Below are positions 1-5,863 of a stretch of DNA of 17,737 nt, piece by piece. How positions within the stretch are numbered: position 1 is the first letter of the stretch; each line of letters opens with the position of its first letter. Location: assembly GCA_934247855.1 (NCBI GenBank), contig CAKQKA010000028.1, positions 1 to 17,737 of the forward strand, written 5' to 3'. A program made the position numbers and the translations under genes. Below the pieces are notes generated by a model. The model was not told the origin of the DNA. It searched no databases and saw only the letters and a program-made list of their open reading frames with translations. This DNA is from an uncultured Clostridia bacterium (GTDB lineage Bacteria; Bacillota; Clostridia; Christensenellales; Borkfalkiaceae).

Positions 1-14
1 GGGTGGTTTTCTTT

Positions 15-488
15 TTAGCTCTCTTCTACAGGCTTTCCCGTGAACGGATCTATATATTCTTTCATACTAATCTGTTCCGTCAACCTATCTTCTTCTTGTT
101 GATTTTGAATGTATTTTGCTATCACTGTTTTGTTTCTTCCTACTGTATCGACGTAATATCCTCGACACCAGAAATGCCGATTCCCATATTTATATTTCAA
201 ATTCGCAAATCGGTCAAATATCATTAAACTACTTTTCCCTTTCAATATCCCCATGAATTTCGACACACTCATCTTTGGCGGTATTGTTACAAGCATGTGT
301 ATGTGGTCTATACACGCATTTGCTTCTATTATTTCTACACCATCCATTCTTTCGCATATCTTTCTTAGTATCTTACCTATTTCTTCTCGATACTTTCCAT
401 ATACTATTTTTCTTCGATATTTCGGTGCGAATACTATGTGATATTGACATCTCCACTCTGTATGTGTTAAACTTGTTATGTCCTGCAT
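15..488 (-). CDS. tnpA: IS200/IS605-family transposase TnpA (Y1 HUH)
   Basis: A full-length 157-residue single-strand DNA transposase (the family is usually 140-155 aa). The HUH metal-binding motif is His62-Ile-His64 (DHIHML). The catalytic tyrosine is Tyr126 in the KYIQNQ helix, with the conserved Gln130 four residues later. In this family the enzyme works as a dimer, cutting and joining single-stranded ends at subterminal hairpins with target choice by base pairing. The start is the ATG at 486-488, preceded by an AGGAGG at 495-500 with good spacing. No TnpB/IscB gene accompanies it in the window, which fits IS200 better than IS605. All catalytic residues are present, so it could be active. 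Confidence 0.95.
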   Translation of the reverse strand: MQDITSLTHTEWRCQYHIVFAPKYRRKIVYGKYREEIGKILRKICERMDGVEIIEANACIDHIHMLVTIPPKMSVSKFMGILKGKSSLMIFDRFANLKYKYGNRHFWCRGYYVDTVGRNKTVIAKYIQNQQEEDRLTEQISMKEYIDPFTGKPVEES

Positions 489-496
489 TGGACTAC

Positions 497-553
497 CTCC
501 TATGTGTTTTAGATTCTTTGCGATTGTCAGTCGCTTTCATCTTACCATAGGAG
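497..553 (-). promoter_or_regulatory. Hairpin that would sequester the tnpA ribosome binding site
   Basis: In the tnpA message the 8-base string CTCCTATG (plus 546-553) is exactly complementary to CATAGGAG (plus 497-504), which contains the Shine-Dalgarno core. A small inner hairpin (520-534, stem GCGA/TCGC) lies in the loop. Pairing would hide the ribosome binding site. Translational repression by leader structure is known for IS200 transposase; that it works here is inference. Confidence 0.6.
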
Positions 554-585
554 TATTTTTTTGTCCATAGCTATAAGCTTTTTAT

Positions 586-604
586 CCACTCGCTCAGCGA
601 GTGG
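586..604 (-). repeat. Left-end subterminal hairpin of the IS200 element
   Basis: CCACTCGCT and AGCGAGTGG are perfect 9-base complements separated by one base; in practice about a 7-bp stem with a 5-nt loop. It is the expected TnpA-binding hairpin, with a GAAAA stretch 5' of its foot on the transposase strand where guide sequences lie in IS608. Confidence 0.7.
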
Positions 605-617
605 TTTTCTAGCCAAT

Positions 618-646
618 AAAAACCGCCCGAGAACGAGCGGTTTTTT
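618..646 (-). terminator. Bidirectional rho-independent terminator after the LRR gene
   Basis: The arms AAAAACCGCCCG (618-629) and CGAGCGGTTTTT (634-645) pair with one mismatch around an AGAA loop, giving U-runs on both strands. It lies about 80 bp after the stop of the LRR lipoprotein gene and would also shield tnpA from read-through. Confidence 0.85.
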
Positions 647-728
647 ATGTGTACACATATAAACTTTTAATTTAACCGAGCGATTGAACAACCCCGGAAA
701 AAATCGCATTACCGCGAAATTATCCAAA

Positions 729-1439
729 TTATCCGCGCGGAACCAAAGTGCCGTTTTCGGCATAGAAATACGGATTGCTCTTTGCAACGATCATAACCAT
801 ATTTTCCGCGCACTGAGCGAAAGCCTCTTCGCCGACGGTTTTAAGTTTAACGGCTATTTCAACCTTTTCGAGCGATGAACAGAACGCGAATGCGTATTTA
901 CCGATCTCTTCCACCGGACGGGGAATTTCAATCGATTTGATTCCGCAGAAGTTAAACGCGAAATCACCGATTTTCACTAAAGTTTTAGGCATAGTGAGTT
1001 CTGTAAGAGCGGCGCAGTTTGCAAAAGCCGAATTACCGATTTCAGTACAGCCGGTCTTACCTGAATAGAAAAATACCTTTTCAAGACTCAGACAATCCGC
1101 AAAGGCTTTTTCGCCCACGACCTTTACCGACGAGGGAATACAAACGCTCTTCAAAGCGGTACCGTTGAATGCGTTATCGTCTATCGCCGTAACGGGTTTT
1201 CCCTGATACTCGGCGGGAATGTTAAGATTTTCGGGCAGTTCTTCCGCTGCGTTTTTCTTTACCGAATAACCGACAACGCCATTAGAACCGTCTTCAAGTT
1301 CGCCGCTTATTTCGGTAAAAGAGAAGTATTTTTCATCCGACGGAACGTAGTCCTTCAACTCCATACTCGCGCAACCGAACAGCGAACCGATCATTACGGA
1401 CAGGAGAACAAACACTATTGTTCTTTTTACAATTTTCAT
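729..1439 (-). CDS. LRR_5 (BspA-type) leucine-rich repeat lipoprotein
   Basis: A 236-residue predicted surface protein. The N-terminus has KIVKR, a hydrophobic stretch and LFGC with Cys23, a lipoprotein signal. From about residue 75 there are four or five BspA-type repeats with the pattern I..xAFxxCxxLxxVxIPxxVxxIGxxAF, for example GNSAFANCAALTELTMP. Such repeats form a solenoid used in surface binding; the ligand is unknown. The start is the ATG at 1437-1439 because GGAG lies 6-7 bases upstream; an in-frame ATG at 1449-1451 has a poorer site. It is a single-gene unit with its own consensus promoter and terminator. The copy is short compared with large BspA-like adhesins and has no C-terminal wall anchor. 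Confidence 0.85.
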   Translation of the reverse strand: MKIVKRTIVFVLLSVMIGSLFGCASMELKDYVPSDEKYFSFTEISGELEDGSNGVVGYSVKKNAAEELPENLNIPAEYQGKPVTAIDDNAFNGTALKSVCIPSSVKVVGEKAFADCLSLEKVFFYSGKTGCTEIGNSAFANCAALTELTMPKTLVKIGDFAFNFCGIKSIEIPRPVEEIGKYAFAFCSSLEKVEIAVKLKTVGEEAFAQCAENMVMIVAKSNPYFYAENGTLVPRG

Positions 1440-1489
1440 ACTTTTCTCCATCATAATTCCGACAAAATCACATCGAAACGTAAGCAAAT

Positions 1490-1503
1490 CGGGCAATTGC
1501 CCG
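1490..1503. promoter_or_regulatory. 14-bp perfect palindrome in the LRR gene leader
   Basis: CGGGCAATTGCCCG is a perfect palindrome about 20-35 bases downstream of the predicted transcription start of the LRR gene. It could be an operator or a small RNA hairpin; no regulator is identified. Confidence 0.4.
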
Positions 1504-1531
1504 TATAACCATTATATTAACCTACTATTGT

Positions 1532-1560
1532 ATTATATCCCTATGCACACGCATTGTCAA
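1532..1560 (-). promoter_or_regulatory. Consensus sigma-A promoter of the LRR lipoprotein gene
   Basis: Read on the minus strand: TTGACA (1555-1560), a 17-base spacer and TATAAT (1532-1537), a perfect match to the housekeeping consensus. It lies about 95 bp upstream of the chosen start. Confidence 0.85.
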
Positions 1561-1650
1561 TGTTTTTGCCGAAAAATACCAAAATCAACGAATTTTTTAC
1601 TCAAAAACATGTTTTTATAATGCAAAATCGTTATATAAAAAACGCAACAA

Positions 1651-1700
1651 CGGTCGATCCAGACAAATTTATGAACGGTCGATCCCGACAAATTTATGCC
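1651..1700. repeat. 25-bp tandem duplication overlapping the tsaD stop codon
   Basis: Units 1651-1675 and 1676-1700 each read CGGTCGATCC, A or C, GACAAATTTATG plus two variable bases, with one internal difference. The right unit contains the tsaD stop codon (1694-1696), so the second unit is a duplication of the gene's very end into the 3' flank. Confidence 0.85.
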
Positions 1701-2743
1701 AGATCCACGCGCGCTTTTGCGTTGAGCGTCATATCGGCAAAGTCGCCCGCCCTGTAACGAAGATACCCTTCCGCAGCAATCATCGCGGCGTTGTCCGTAC
1801 ACATTTTCTTGGGCGGAAGTACGGCTATAAGTCCGTTATCGGCACATTCGCGGGTTAAAGTGTCGCGCAGATATCCGTTCGCGACCACACCGCCGCCCGC
1901 AGTTATAACTTTTAAACCGTGCTCTTTCGCAGCCTTTATCGCCCTTCTTACAAGCACGTCCACTGCGGCATGCTGAAACGAACAAGCCACGTCAGCTTTA
2001 CTGTACGCCGCGCCCGACTGCTCGTGATTATGAACGTAATTTATAACCGCGGTTTTAAGCCCGCTGTACGAAAAATCGTAACAATCCTTACCTTTCAGCA
2101 TTGCGGGCAGTTCAACCGTGGGTTTCCCCTCGCGCGCAAGCCGTTCTATATTAGGACCGCCGGGATATTCGAGCCCCAGAACACGCGCGACTTTATCGAA
2201 AGCCTCGCCCGCGGCATCGTCAAGCGTTTCGCCTATCACCTCGTACTCGCCAAACTGTTTTACCTCTATAATAGCGGTATGTCCGCCGCTTGCAAGCAAA
2301 CTGATAAACGGCGGTTTTAAACTCGGATCGGCAAGATAAATAGCCGCAAGATGCCCTCTTATATGACTGACAGGCACAAGCGGCACGCCCAGCGCGAACG
2401 CCAAAGCTTTGGCATATGACACGCCAACGAGCAATGCGCCCAAAAGCCCCGCACCGTAAGTTACGGCGACGGCGTCGATATCGGCAAGCGTTTTGCCCGA
2501 ATTTTTAAGCGCGCGCTCGACCACTATTGATATAGCCGTAGTGTGTGCGCGGGAGGCGATCTCCGGCACGACTCCGCCAAACCGAATATGTTCGGTCATA
2601 GAACTTTCTATCTCGGAGGAAAGCAGATTCGTCCGTCCTTCCAAAATTGCGCAAGCCGTTTCGTCGCAAGACGATTCGATTGCGAGAATTATCGGATTTT
2701 CTTTGATTTTATGGGCTTTCACCCTTTCGGAATATGTTTCCAT
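1694..2743 (-). CDS. tsaD: tRNA N6-threonylcarbamoyladenosine (t6A) transferase subunit TsaD
   Basis: A 349-residue Kae1/Qri7/TsaD protein of the ASKHA fold. In the TsaBDE complex it moves threonylcarbamoyl from TC-AMP to A37 of ANN-decoding tRNAs. Visible motifs: ESSCDETA near residue 23; the metal-binding pair His127-x3-His131 (HIRGH); TAGGGVVANGYLR and DNAAMIAAEG near the C-terminus. Most homologues start close to the IIL of IILAIESSCDE, so this one carries about 16 extra N-terminal residues; no ATG lies nearer. The start overlaps the prfB end almost directly (prfB stop, one base, ATG), and there is no good Shine-Dalgarno, which points to translational coupling with prfB. Confidence 0.95.
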   Translation of the reverse strand: METYSERVKAHKIKENPIILAIESSCDETACAILEGRTNLLSSEIESSMTEHIRFGGVVPEIASRAHTTAISIVVERALKNSGKTLADIDAVAVTYGAGLLGALLVGVSYAKALAFALGVPLVPVSHIRGHLAAIYLADPSLKPPFISLLASGGHTAIIEVKQFGEYEVIGETLDDAAGEAFDKVARVLGLEYPGGPNIERLAREGKPTVELPAMLKGKDCYDFSYSGLKTAVINYVHNHEQSGAAYSKADVACSFQHAAVDVLVRRAIKAAKEHGLKVITAGGGVVANGYLRDTLTRECADNGLIAVLPPKKMCTDNAAMIAAEGYLRYRAGDFADMTLNAKARVDLA

Positions 2744-2744
2744 A

Positions 2745-3843
2745 TTAAGATTTTTTGAGGTAATCTATGATAAACGGATCGAGTTCGCCGTTCATAACCG
2801 CGTCGATGTTACCCGTTTCGCAACCGGTGCGGTGGTCTTTTACCATAGTGTACGGGCAGAATACGTATGAACGAATCTGACTGCCCCATTCGATTTTTTT
2901 CATTTCGCCCTTAATGGACGCAGCCTCTTCCATACGCTCGCTTTCGCGCTTTTCGATAAGCTTACTCATAAGCATTTTCATAGCCTGCTCGCGGTTCTGC
3001 ACCTGACTGCGCTCGTTCTGACAAGCGACGATGATGCCCGTCGGCAAATGCGTGATTCTGATTGCCGATTCGGTCTTGTTGACGTGCTGACCGCCCGCGC
3101 CGCTCGAACGATAGGTATCGACTTTAAGTTCTTCGGGACGAATGACGATCTCTTCGGTGTCGTCGATTTCGGGCATAACCTCTACCGACGAAAAAGACGT
3201 ATGCCTGCGCGAGTTAGCGTCGAACGGCGAAATACGCACGAGACGGTGAACGCCTTTTTCCGCTTTAAGATAGCCGTAAGCGTTATCTCCCTCCACCTTG
3301 AAAGTCACGCTCTTAATGCCTGCCTCGTCGCCGTCGACGCGATCAAGCTCGGTAAGCTTATAACCGTGCTTTTCGGCATAGCAGATGTACATACGGTACA
3401 GCATTTCCGTCCAATCGCAAGCCTCGGTACCGCCCGCGCCGGAGTGCAAAGTCATAATGGCGTTAAGTGCGTCGTACTTGCCCTTAAGAAGGGTTTGCAA
3501 CCTTAAATCTTCGATATCGTTTTCGGCTTTTTCAAGGTTTTCTTCTATCTCCGGAGCATAGCTTTCGTCGCCCTCTTCGGCAACGAGTTCCAACAGCGTT
3601 TCAACTTCATCAACCGCTTGCGTGGTCTTATCGAAAACCGCAAGGCGGTTTTTGATATGCGTAAGTTTGCGCGATATCTGCGTCGAACGTTCAAGATCTC
3701 CCCAAACCTCGGGCAACTCGAGCTGCGCCTCCAGATCCTTTTGTTCAGCCCTTAAATTATCGACGTCAAAGAGAGTACCCTGCCTCTTTCAGGGTGTCTC
3801 GGAGTTGACGAATCTTCTGCGTGTATAAATCGATTCTGAGCAT
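2745..3843 (-). CDS. prfB: Peptide chain release factor 2, expressed through a programmed +1 frameshift
   Basis: RF2 recognises UGA and UAA and triggers peptide release. The ATG at 3841-3843 (AGGAG 8 bases upstream) opens a 25-codon frame ending CTT TGA at 3766-3771. Slipping +1 on CTT resumes at GAC and continues to 2745, giving 365 residues. In the joined protein the stop-codon-reading SPF is at 205-207 and the catalytic GGQ at 250-252, the same numbering as E. coli RF2, which supports the join. It is the first gene of an operon with tsaD. The frameshift makes synthesis self-regulating: low RF2 means slow UGA reading and more slippage. Treated as one continuous frame the gene would look truncated. 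Confidence 0.96.
3765..3785 (-). promoter_or_regulatory. prfB +1 frameshift site
   Basis: On the minus strand the site reads AGGCAGGG, TACTCT, CTT TGA C. The slippery CTT, the in-frame UGA and the following C match the universal prfB site. The internal Shine-Dalgarno-like GGG is 6 bases from CTT, whereas E. coli has 3 (GGGTATCTTTGAC). Confidence 0.92.
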
Positions 3844-3866
3844 ACGTTTTCTCCTAACTATTTATT

Positions 3867-3892
3867 AAAAGTGGCGGTATAAGTCGATTATC
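3867..3892 (+). repeat. Dispersed 26-bp word, copy 1 (prfB leader)
   Basis: AAAA, seven GC-rich bases, then TATAAGTCGATTATC. It lies in the 5' untranslated region of prfB, ending 24 bases before the start codon on the antisense side. On the transcript its GATAATCG can pair with an upstream CGGTTATC (about 3905-3912), so it may be half of a leader hairpin. Other copies are at 8854, 14645, 15808 and (minus strand) 5015. Confidence 0.75.
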
Positions 3893-4017
3893 GCACGTTT
3901 CGCTGATAACCGACGCCGCATTGAGTTTGACATTTTGGCGCGTTTTCTTACCGAAAACAATGTTTTACAGCAAAAAGAAAAGGCTACGCGCAGTAAATGC
4001 CTCATTTATTCCGTAAT

Positions 4018-4046
4018 ATGATAACATTTTTGCGCCGCTTTGTCAA
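4018..4046 (-). promoter_or_regulatory. Promoter of the prfB-tsaD operon
   Basis: TTGACA (4041-4046), a 17-base spacer and TATCAT (4018-4023) on the minus strand. It gives a leader of about 165 nt before the prfB ATG, longer than needed for a ribosome site. Confidence 0.75.
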
Positions 4047-4089
4047 ACCGATTTTATGTATTCGGGCATAATAGAATTTATTGCAGAGC

Positions 4090-4460
4090 ATACACTTCAC
4101 ACCGTCATGTTGAGCGGAGCTTTAGCGCAGTCGAAACGTTTAGGCGCAACGCACCGCACAAGGCTTCTCCCTTCGGAGCAATTCCCCCGCAAAACGGAAG
4201 AATTGTCGCGCCGGCGACAAAAGAGGCGCGCCGCGCGTAACCGGGCTGGCAGCAGGAGCGCAGCGCCTGATGGCTGATGAGAGCTGCTTCAATAATTTGC
4301 CAATCCTTGTTGAGTAAGGATACCCACTAAGCGTACAAGGTTTGGCATTATTATGCGACCGTCGGTCGCTATTTGTCCTCATCCGGCACTTCGTGCCACC
4401 TTCTCCGAAAGGCGAAGGCTTGGATGGTGCGGGAATTGCCCCGAGGGACGAAGACGGGCA
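4090..4460. repeat. Mosaic of short GC-rich hairpin repeats (no gene)
   Basis: No convincing coding sequence. Hairpins seen: TTGTCGC/GCGACAA (4203-4220), GCGACC/GGTCGC (4355-4369), GGCAC/GTGCC (4385-4397), and CCTTCTCC-GAAA-GGCGAAGG (4399-4418) with a GNRA-type loop. The pieces AATTCCCCCGCAAAACGG (4180-4197) and CTCCGAAAGGCGAAGGCT recur with small changes at 14698-14740, again just before 130-bp palindromic units. The segment near 4105-4137 (GTTGAGCGGAGC...GTCGAAACG) resembles extragenic repeats common in gut Bacillota. Confidence 0.6.
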
Positions 4461-4463
4461 AAA

Positions 4464-4593
4464 TTTTTGCGGCATAGATACAAGCATTGCAAGGCTCGCC
4501 GAGTTGGACGGGTACGATAGACCTTGACGGTCATCGTAGTCGTACAGCGACGGCAGTTAACGCCGCAATGCGCCCGAGAATATGCCGCAAAAA
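4464..4593. repeat. 130-bp palindromic repeat, complete unit A1
   Basis: The outer arms TTTTTGCGGCATA (4464-4476) and TATGCCGCAAAAA (4581-4593) pair perfectly over 13 bp. Inside, GCATTGC (4484-4490) pairs with GCAATGC (4565-4571). The apical hairpin is TACGAT-a-GACC, loop TTGAC, GGTCATCGTA (4513-4538). The single bulged A and the 5-nt loop recur in the other complete units. No ORF with coding signs and no ribosome site is present. Confidence 0.85.
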
Positions 4594-4737
4594 GGATGAG
4601 ATAGACCTAAAGAGGTCATTCAGGTCTGTAATCGTCAACAGAAACAACGTCAGGCGCCGCACATTCTTTTAATTATTTTTGCGGCTTAGATACGAGTAGA
4701 GCAAGGCTCGTTGCTATACGACATACTTTACTTTCAA
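4594..4737. repeat. Partial or hybrid palindromic repeat units (A2)
   Basis: Starts at the apical part (ATAGACC, AAAGA, GGTCAT) and carries a right arm identical to that of unit A3 but no matching left arm; its left arm (AAAAGGATGAG) resembles that of unit B3 ten kilobases away. It is followed by the left half of an A4-type unit (TTTTTGCGGCTTAGATACGAG). The piece 4614-4722 is repeated exactly at 4806-4914. Confidence 0.7.
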
Positions 4738-4914
4738 CATTTTTATGGCTTAGATGCAAGCATGACGAGGCTCGTTGATGATTACAGGACTGAATAGACC
4801 TTATTGGTCATTCAGGTCTGTAATCGTCAACAGAAACAACGTCAGGCGCCGCACATTCTTTTAATTATTTTTGCGGCTTAGATACGAGTAGAGCAAGGCT
4901 CGTTGCTATACGAC
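4614..4914 (+). repeat. Pair of identical 109-bp direct repeats
   Basis: 4614-4722 and 4806-4914 are identical over all 109 bases and lie 192 bp apart, start to start. Each runs from the apical GGTCATT of one palindromic unit into the left half of the next, so the duplication boundary falls at the hairpin tip. Confidence 0.9.
4738..4867. repeat. 130-bp palindromic repeat, unit A3 (degraded outer arms)
   Basis: The middle is a long hairpin: 4774-4800 pairs with 4806-4831 around the loop TTATT, with few mismatches and the same bulged A before GACC. An inner outward pair TGACG/CGTCA is retained. The outer arms (TTTTATGGCTTAGATGC on the left) no longer match the right side well, so this copy is eroding at its ends. 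Confidence 0.75.
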
Positions 4915-4997
4915 TGGATGGAATAGACCTTTGCGGTCATCCCAGTCAGACGTTAGCAACAGAAACGCGGCTATACGACGTATATGAGCCGCAAAAA
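4868..4997. repeat. 130-bp palindromic repeat, complete unit A4
   Basis: The outer arms TTTTTGCGGCT (4868-4878) and AGCCGCAAAAA (4987-4997) pair over 11 bp. Further pairs: ATACG/CGTAT, GTTGCTA (4902-4908)/TAGCAAC (4954-4960), GACTGG (4912-4917)/CCAGTC (4942-4947), and GACC-TTTGC-GGTC at the tip (4926-4938). The length equals unit A1, but most stem bases differ while pairing is kept. Confidence 0.85.
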
Positions 4998-5014
4998 AAG
5001 GCTGCGAACAAGCC

Positions 5015-5040
5015 GATAATAGACCTATACGCAGACTTTT
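5015..5040 (-). repeat. Dispersed 26-bp word, copy 5 (minus strand)
   Basis: On the minus strand: AAAA, GTCTGCG, TATAGGTCTATTATC; it differs from the main form by G to T at one base. It is part of a longer segment (about 5004-5047) repeated with erosion at 5818-5861, immediately after the MACPF stop codon. Confidence 0.7.
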
Positions 5041-5047
5041 TGTTTTT

Positions 5048-5080
5048 AAACTTTCAGAGCAATCTTCTTTTTTGATAACT
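5048..5080 (-). pseudogene. Possible 3' remnant of a second MACPF gene
   Basis: Read on the minus strand, this segment (AAAAAAGAAGATT followed by GTTTAAAAACAAAAAGTCTGCG) aligns with the last codons and 3' flank of the MACPF gene at 5840-5880 (AAAGAAGAAGATT...GTTTAAAACAAAAAGTCTGCG). Upstream, homology to the flank shared by both paralogue genes stops at about 5082, exactly where MACPF-end homology begins. This is what a deletion joining the end of one gene to the end of the next would leave. The aligned coding part is short, so this is a tentative call. Confidence 0.4.
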
Positions 5081-5119
5081 TTAAAGAATATAAAAGCCAT
5101 TAAAATGTTGCGCAAATCG

Positions 5120-5147
5120 GCGGCAACCGCCGTCAAACAGTTGCCGC
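5120..5147. repeat. Conserved hairpin in the 3' flank of the left paralogue gene
   Basis: GCGGCAAC (5120-5127) pairs with GTTGCCGC (5140-5147). The same hairpin, with the same stem, follows the other paralogue at 7362-7389. There is no U-run, so it is not a classical terminator; it may stabilise the transcript end. Confidence 0.55.
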
Positions 5148-5201
5148 GTTGCTCATCTACATTGCGCTATAAATTCAGTTTTTCAAACGTTATTTAGTTA
5201 C

Positions 5202-5744
5202 TTACTCCATATCGTCTTCGTAAATTGCAATACCCGGTATAAAGTAACCTAACGTTTTATACAGTTCGTCAAGGTATTTTCTTTCACGTACAATCCCATC
5301 GTTCAAAAAGTCGGAAATATAAACATTTTTTCCGTCCCTTGACGTTACAAAGAAAATTAATTCTTTATCGTAATGCCAATTTTCCGTTCTATGTTCTTTA
5401 TCGAGCGGAATATGATAAAACGAATAAAAATACTCTTCGGGAATAACCATTTCGGTAAGCAACTCTATAATTTTACAAGGCGGCGCCAAGGTAATATAAT
5501 CTATTGGCGCTTTATAATCAAAAATATCATTTAAATGGCTACGAAAATAATCGAGATCGATCTTTTTTGCGTTTACTTTTTCAAAAAGCAGTTTTTCCTG
5601 CTCGGCAATAGTTCTATAGCCTATCGGGTTTTCACCGCTTTGCTCTTTTTGAATAAGTTTTTTATCGTATTCGAGCATACGCTGTTGAATTATATCTATT
5701 TTCGACAGCTGTTGTCTTATACATTTTTCTATTTCTTTATCCAT
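5202..5744 (-). CDS. Unknown 180-aa protein, left paralogue beside the MACPF gene
   Basis: Not recognised. No signal peptide or membrane segment, so probably cytoplasmic. Residues 1-65 are charged and helical-looking (IEKCIRQQLSKIDIIQQRM); the rest mixes hydrophobic strands and acidic loops (FVTSRDGKNVYISDF) and ends EDDME. The start ATG follows GGAG by 6 bases. It is about 86% identical to the protein at 7444-7983, but residues 1-67 are identical, and so are the underlying 217 bases (5544-5760 = 7783-7999). All amino-acid differences lie after residue 67. It follows the MACPF gene by about 120 bp on the same strand. A partner or immunity role for the MACPF protein is a guess from position only. 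Confidence 0.8.
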   Translation of the reverse strand: MDKEIEKCIRQQLSKIDIIQQRMLEYDKKLIQKEQSGENPIGYRTIAEQEKLLFEKVNAKKIDLDYFRSHLNDIFDYKAPIDYITLAPPCKIIELLTEMVIPEEYFYSFYHIPLDKEHRTENWHYDKELIFFVTSRDGKNVYISDFLNDGIVRERKYLDELYKTLGYFIPGIAIYEDDME

Positions 5745-5863
5745 AAATTCTCCATAATCAAGTTACGATAATAGGTATACCAAAGAAACTATGCGTTGCA
5801 TATAAACCTTAAAACCCGCGAACAAGCCGTTAACCAACCTATACGCAGACTTTTTGTTTTAAA

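Larger units (their letters stand above)
1..611 (-). mobile_element. IS200-type insertion sequence, cut by the window's left edge
   Basis: A single-gene element holding only a Y1 HUH transposase, as in IS200. On the transposase strand the left end is a hairpin (586-604) preceded by GAAAA. After the tnpA stop the sequence reads AGAAAACCAC, exactly the same 10 bases that precede and enter the left hairpin (plus-strand 601-610 versus 3-12), so the right-end hairpin begins at the window edge. There are no terminal inverted repeats, as expected for this family. The exact left cleavage point is not visible; 611 is an estimate. The element sits just beyond the terminator of the upstream LRR gene. 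Confidence 0.8.

Noticed and set aside
1603..1616. AAAAACATGTTTTT palindrome as a tsaD terminator
   Set aside because: The stem is almost all A-T, so it would be a poor terminator; no better one was found after tsaD.
2745..3716. prfB as a truncated gene starting at an internal TTG
   Set aside because: The frameshift site and the upstream 25-codon frame restore a 365-residue protein with SPF and GGQ at the expected positions.
4040..5136. Several short ORFs on both strands in the first repeat region
   Set aside because: They run through palindromic repeats, lack ribosome sites, and have repeat-derived, Arg-rich or low-complexity composition.
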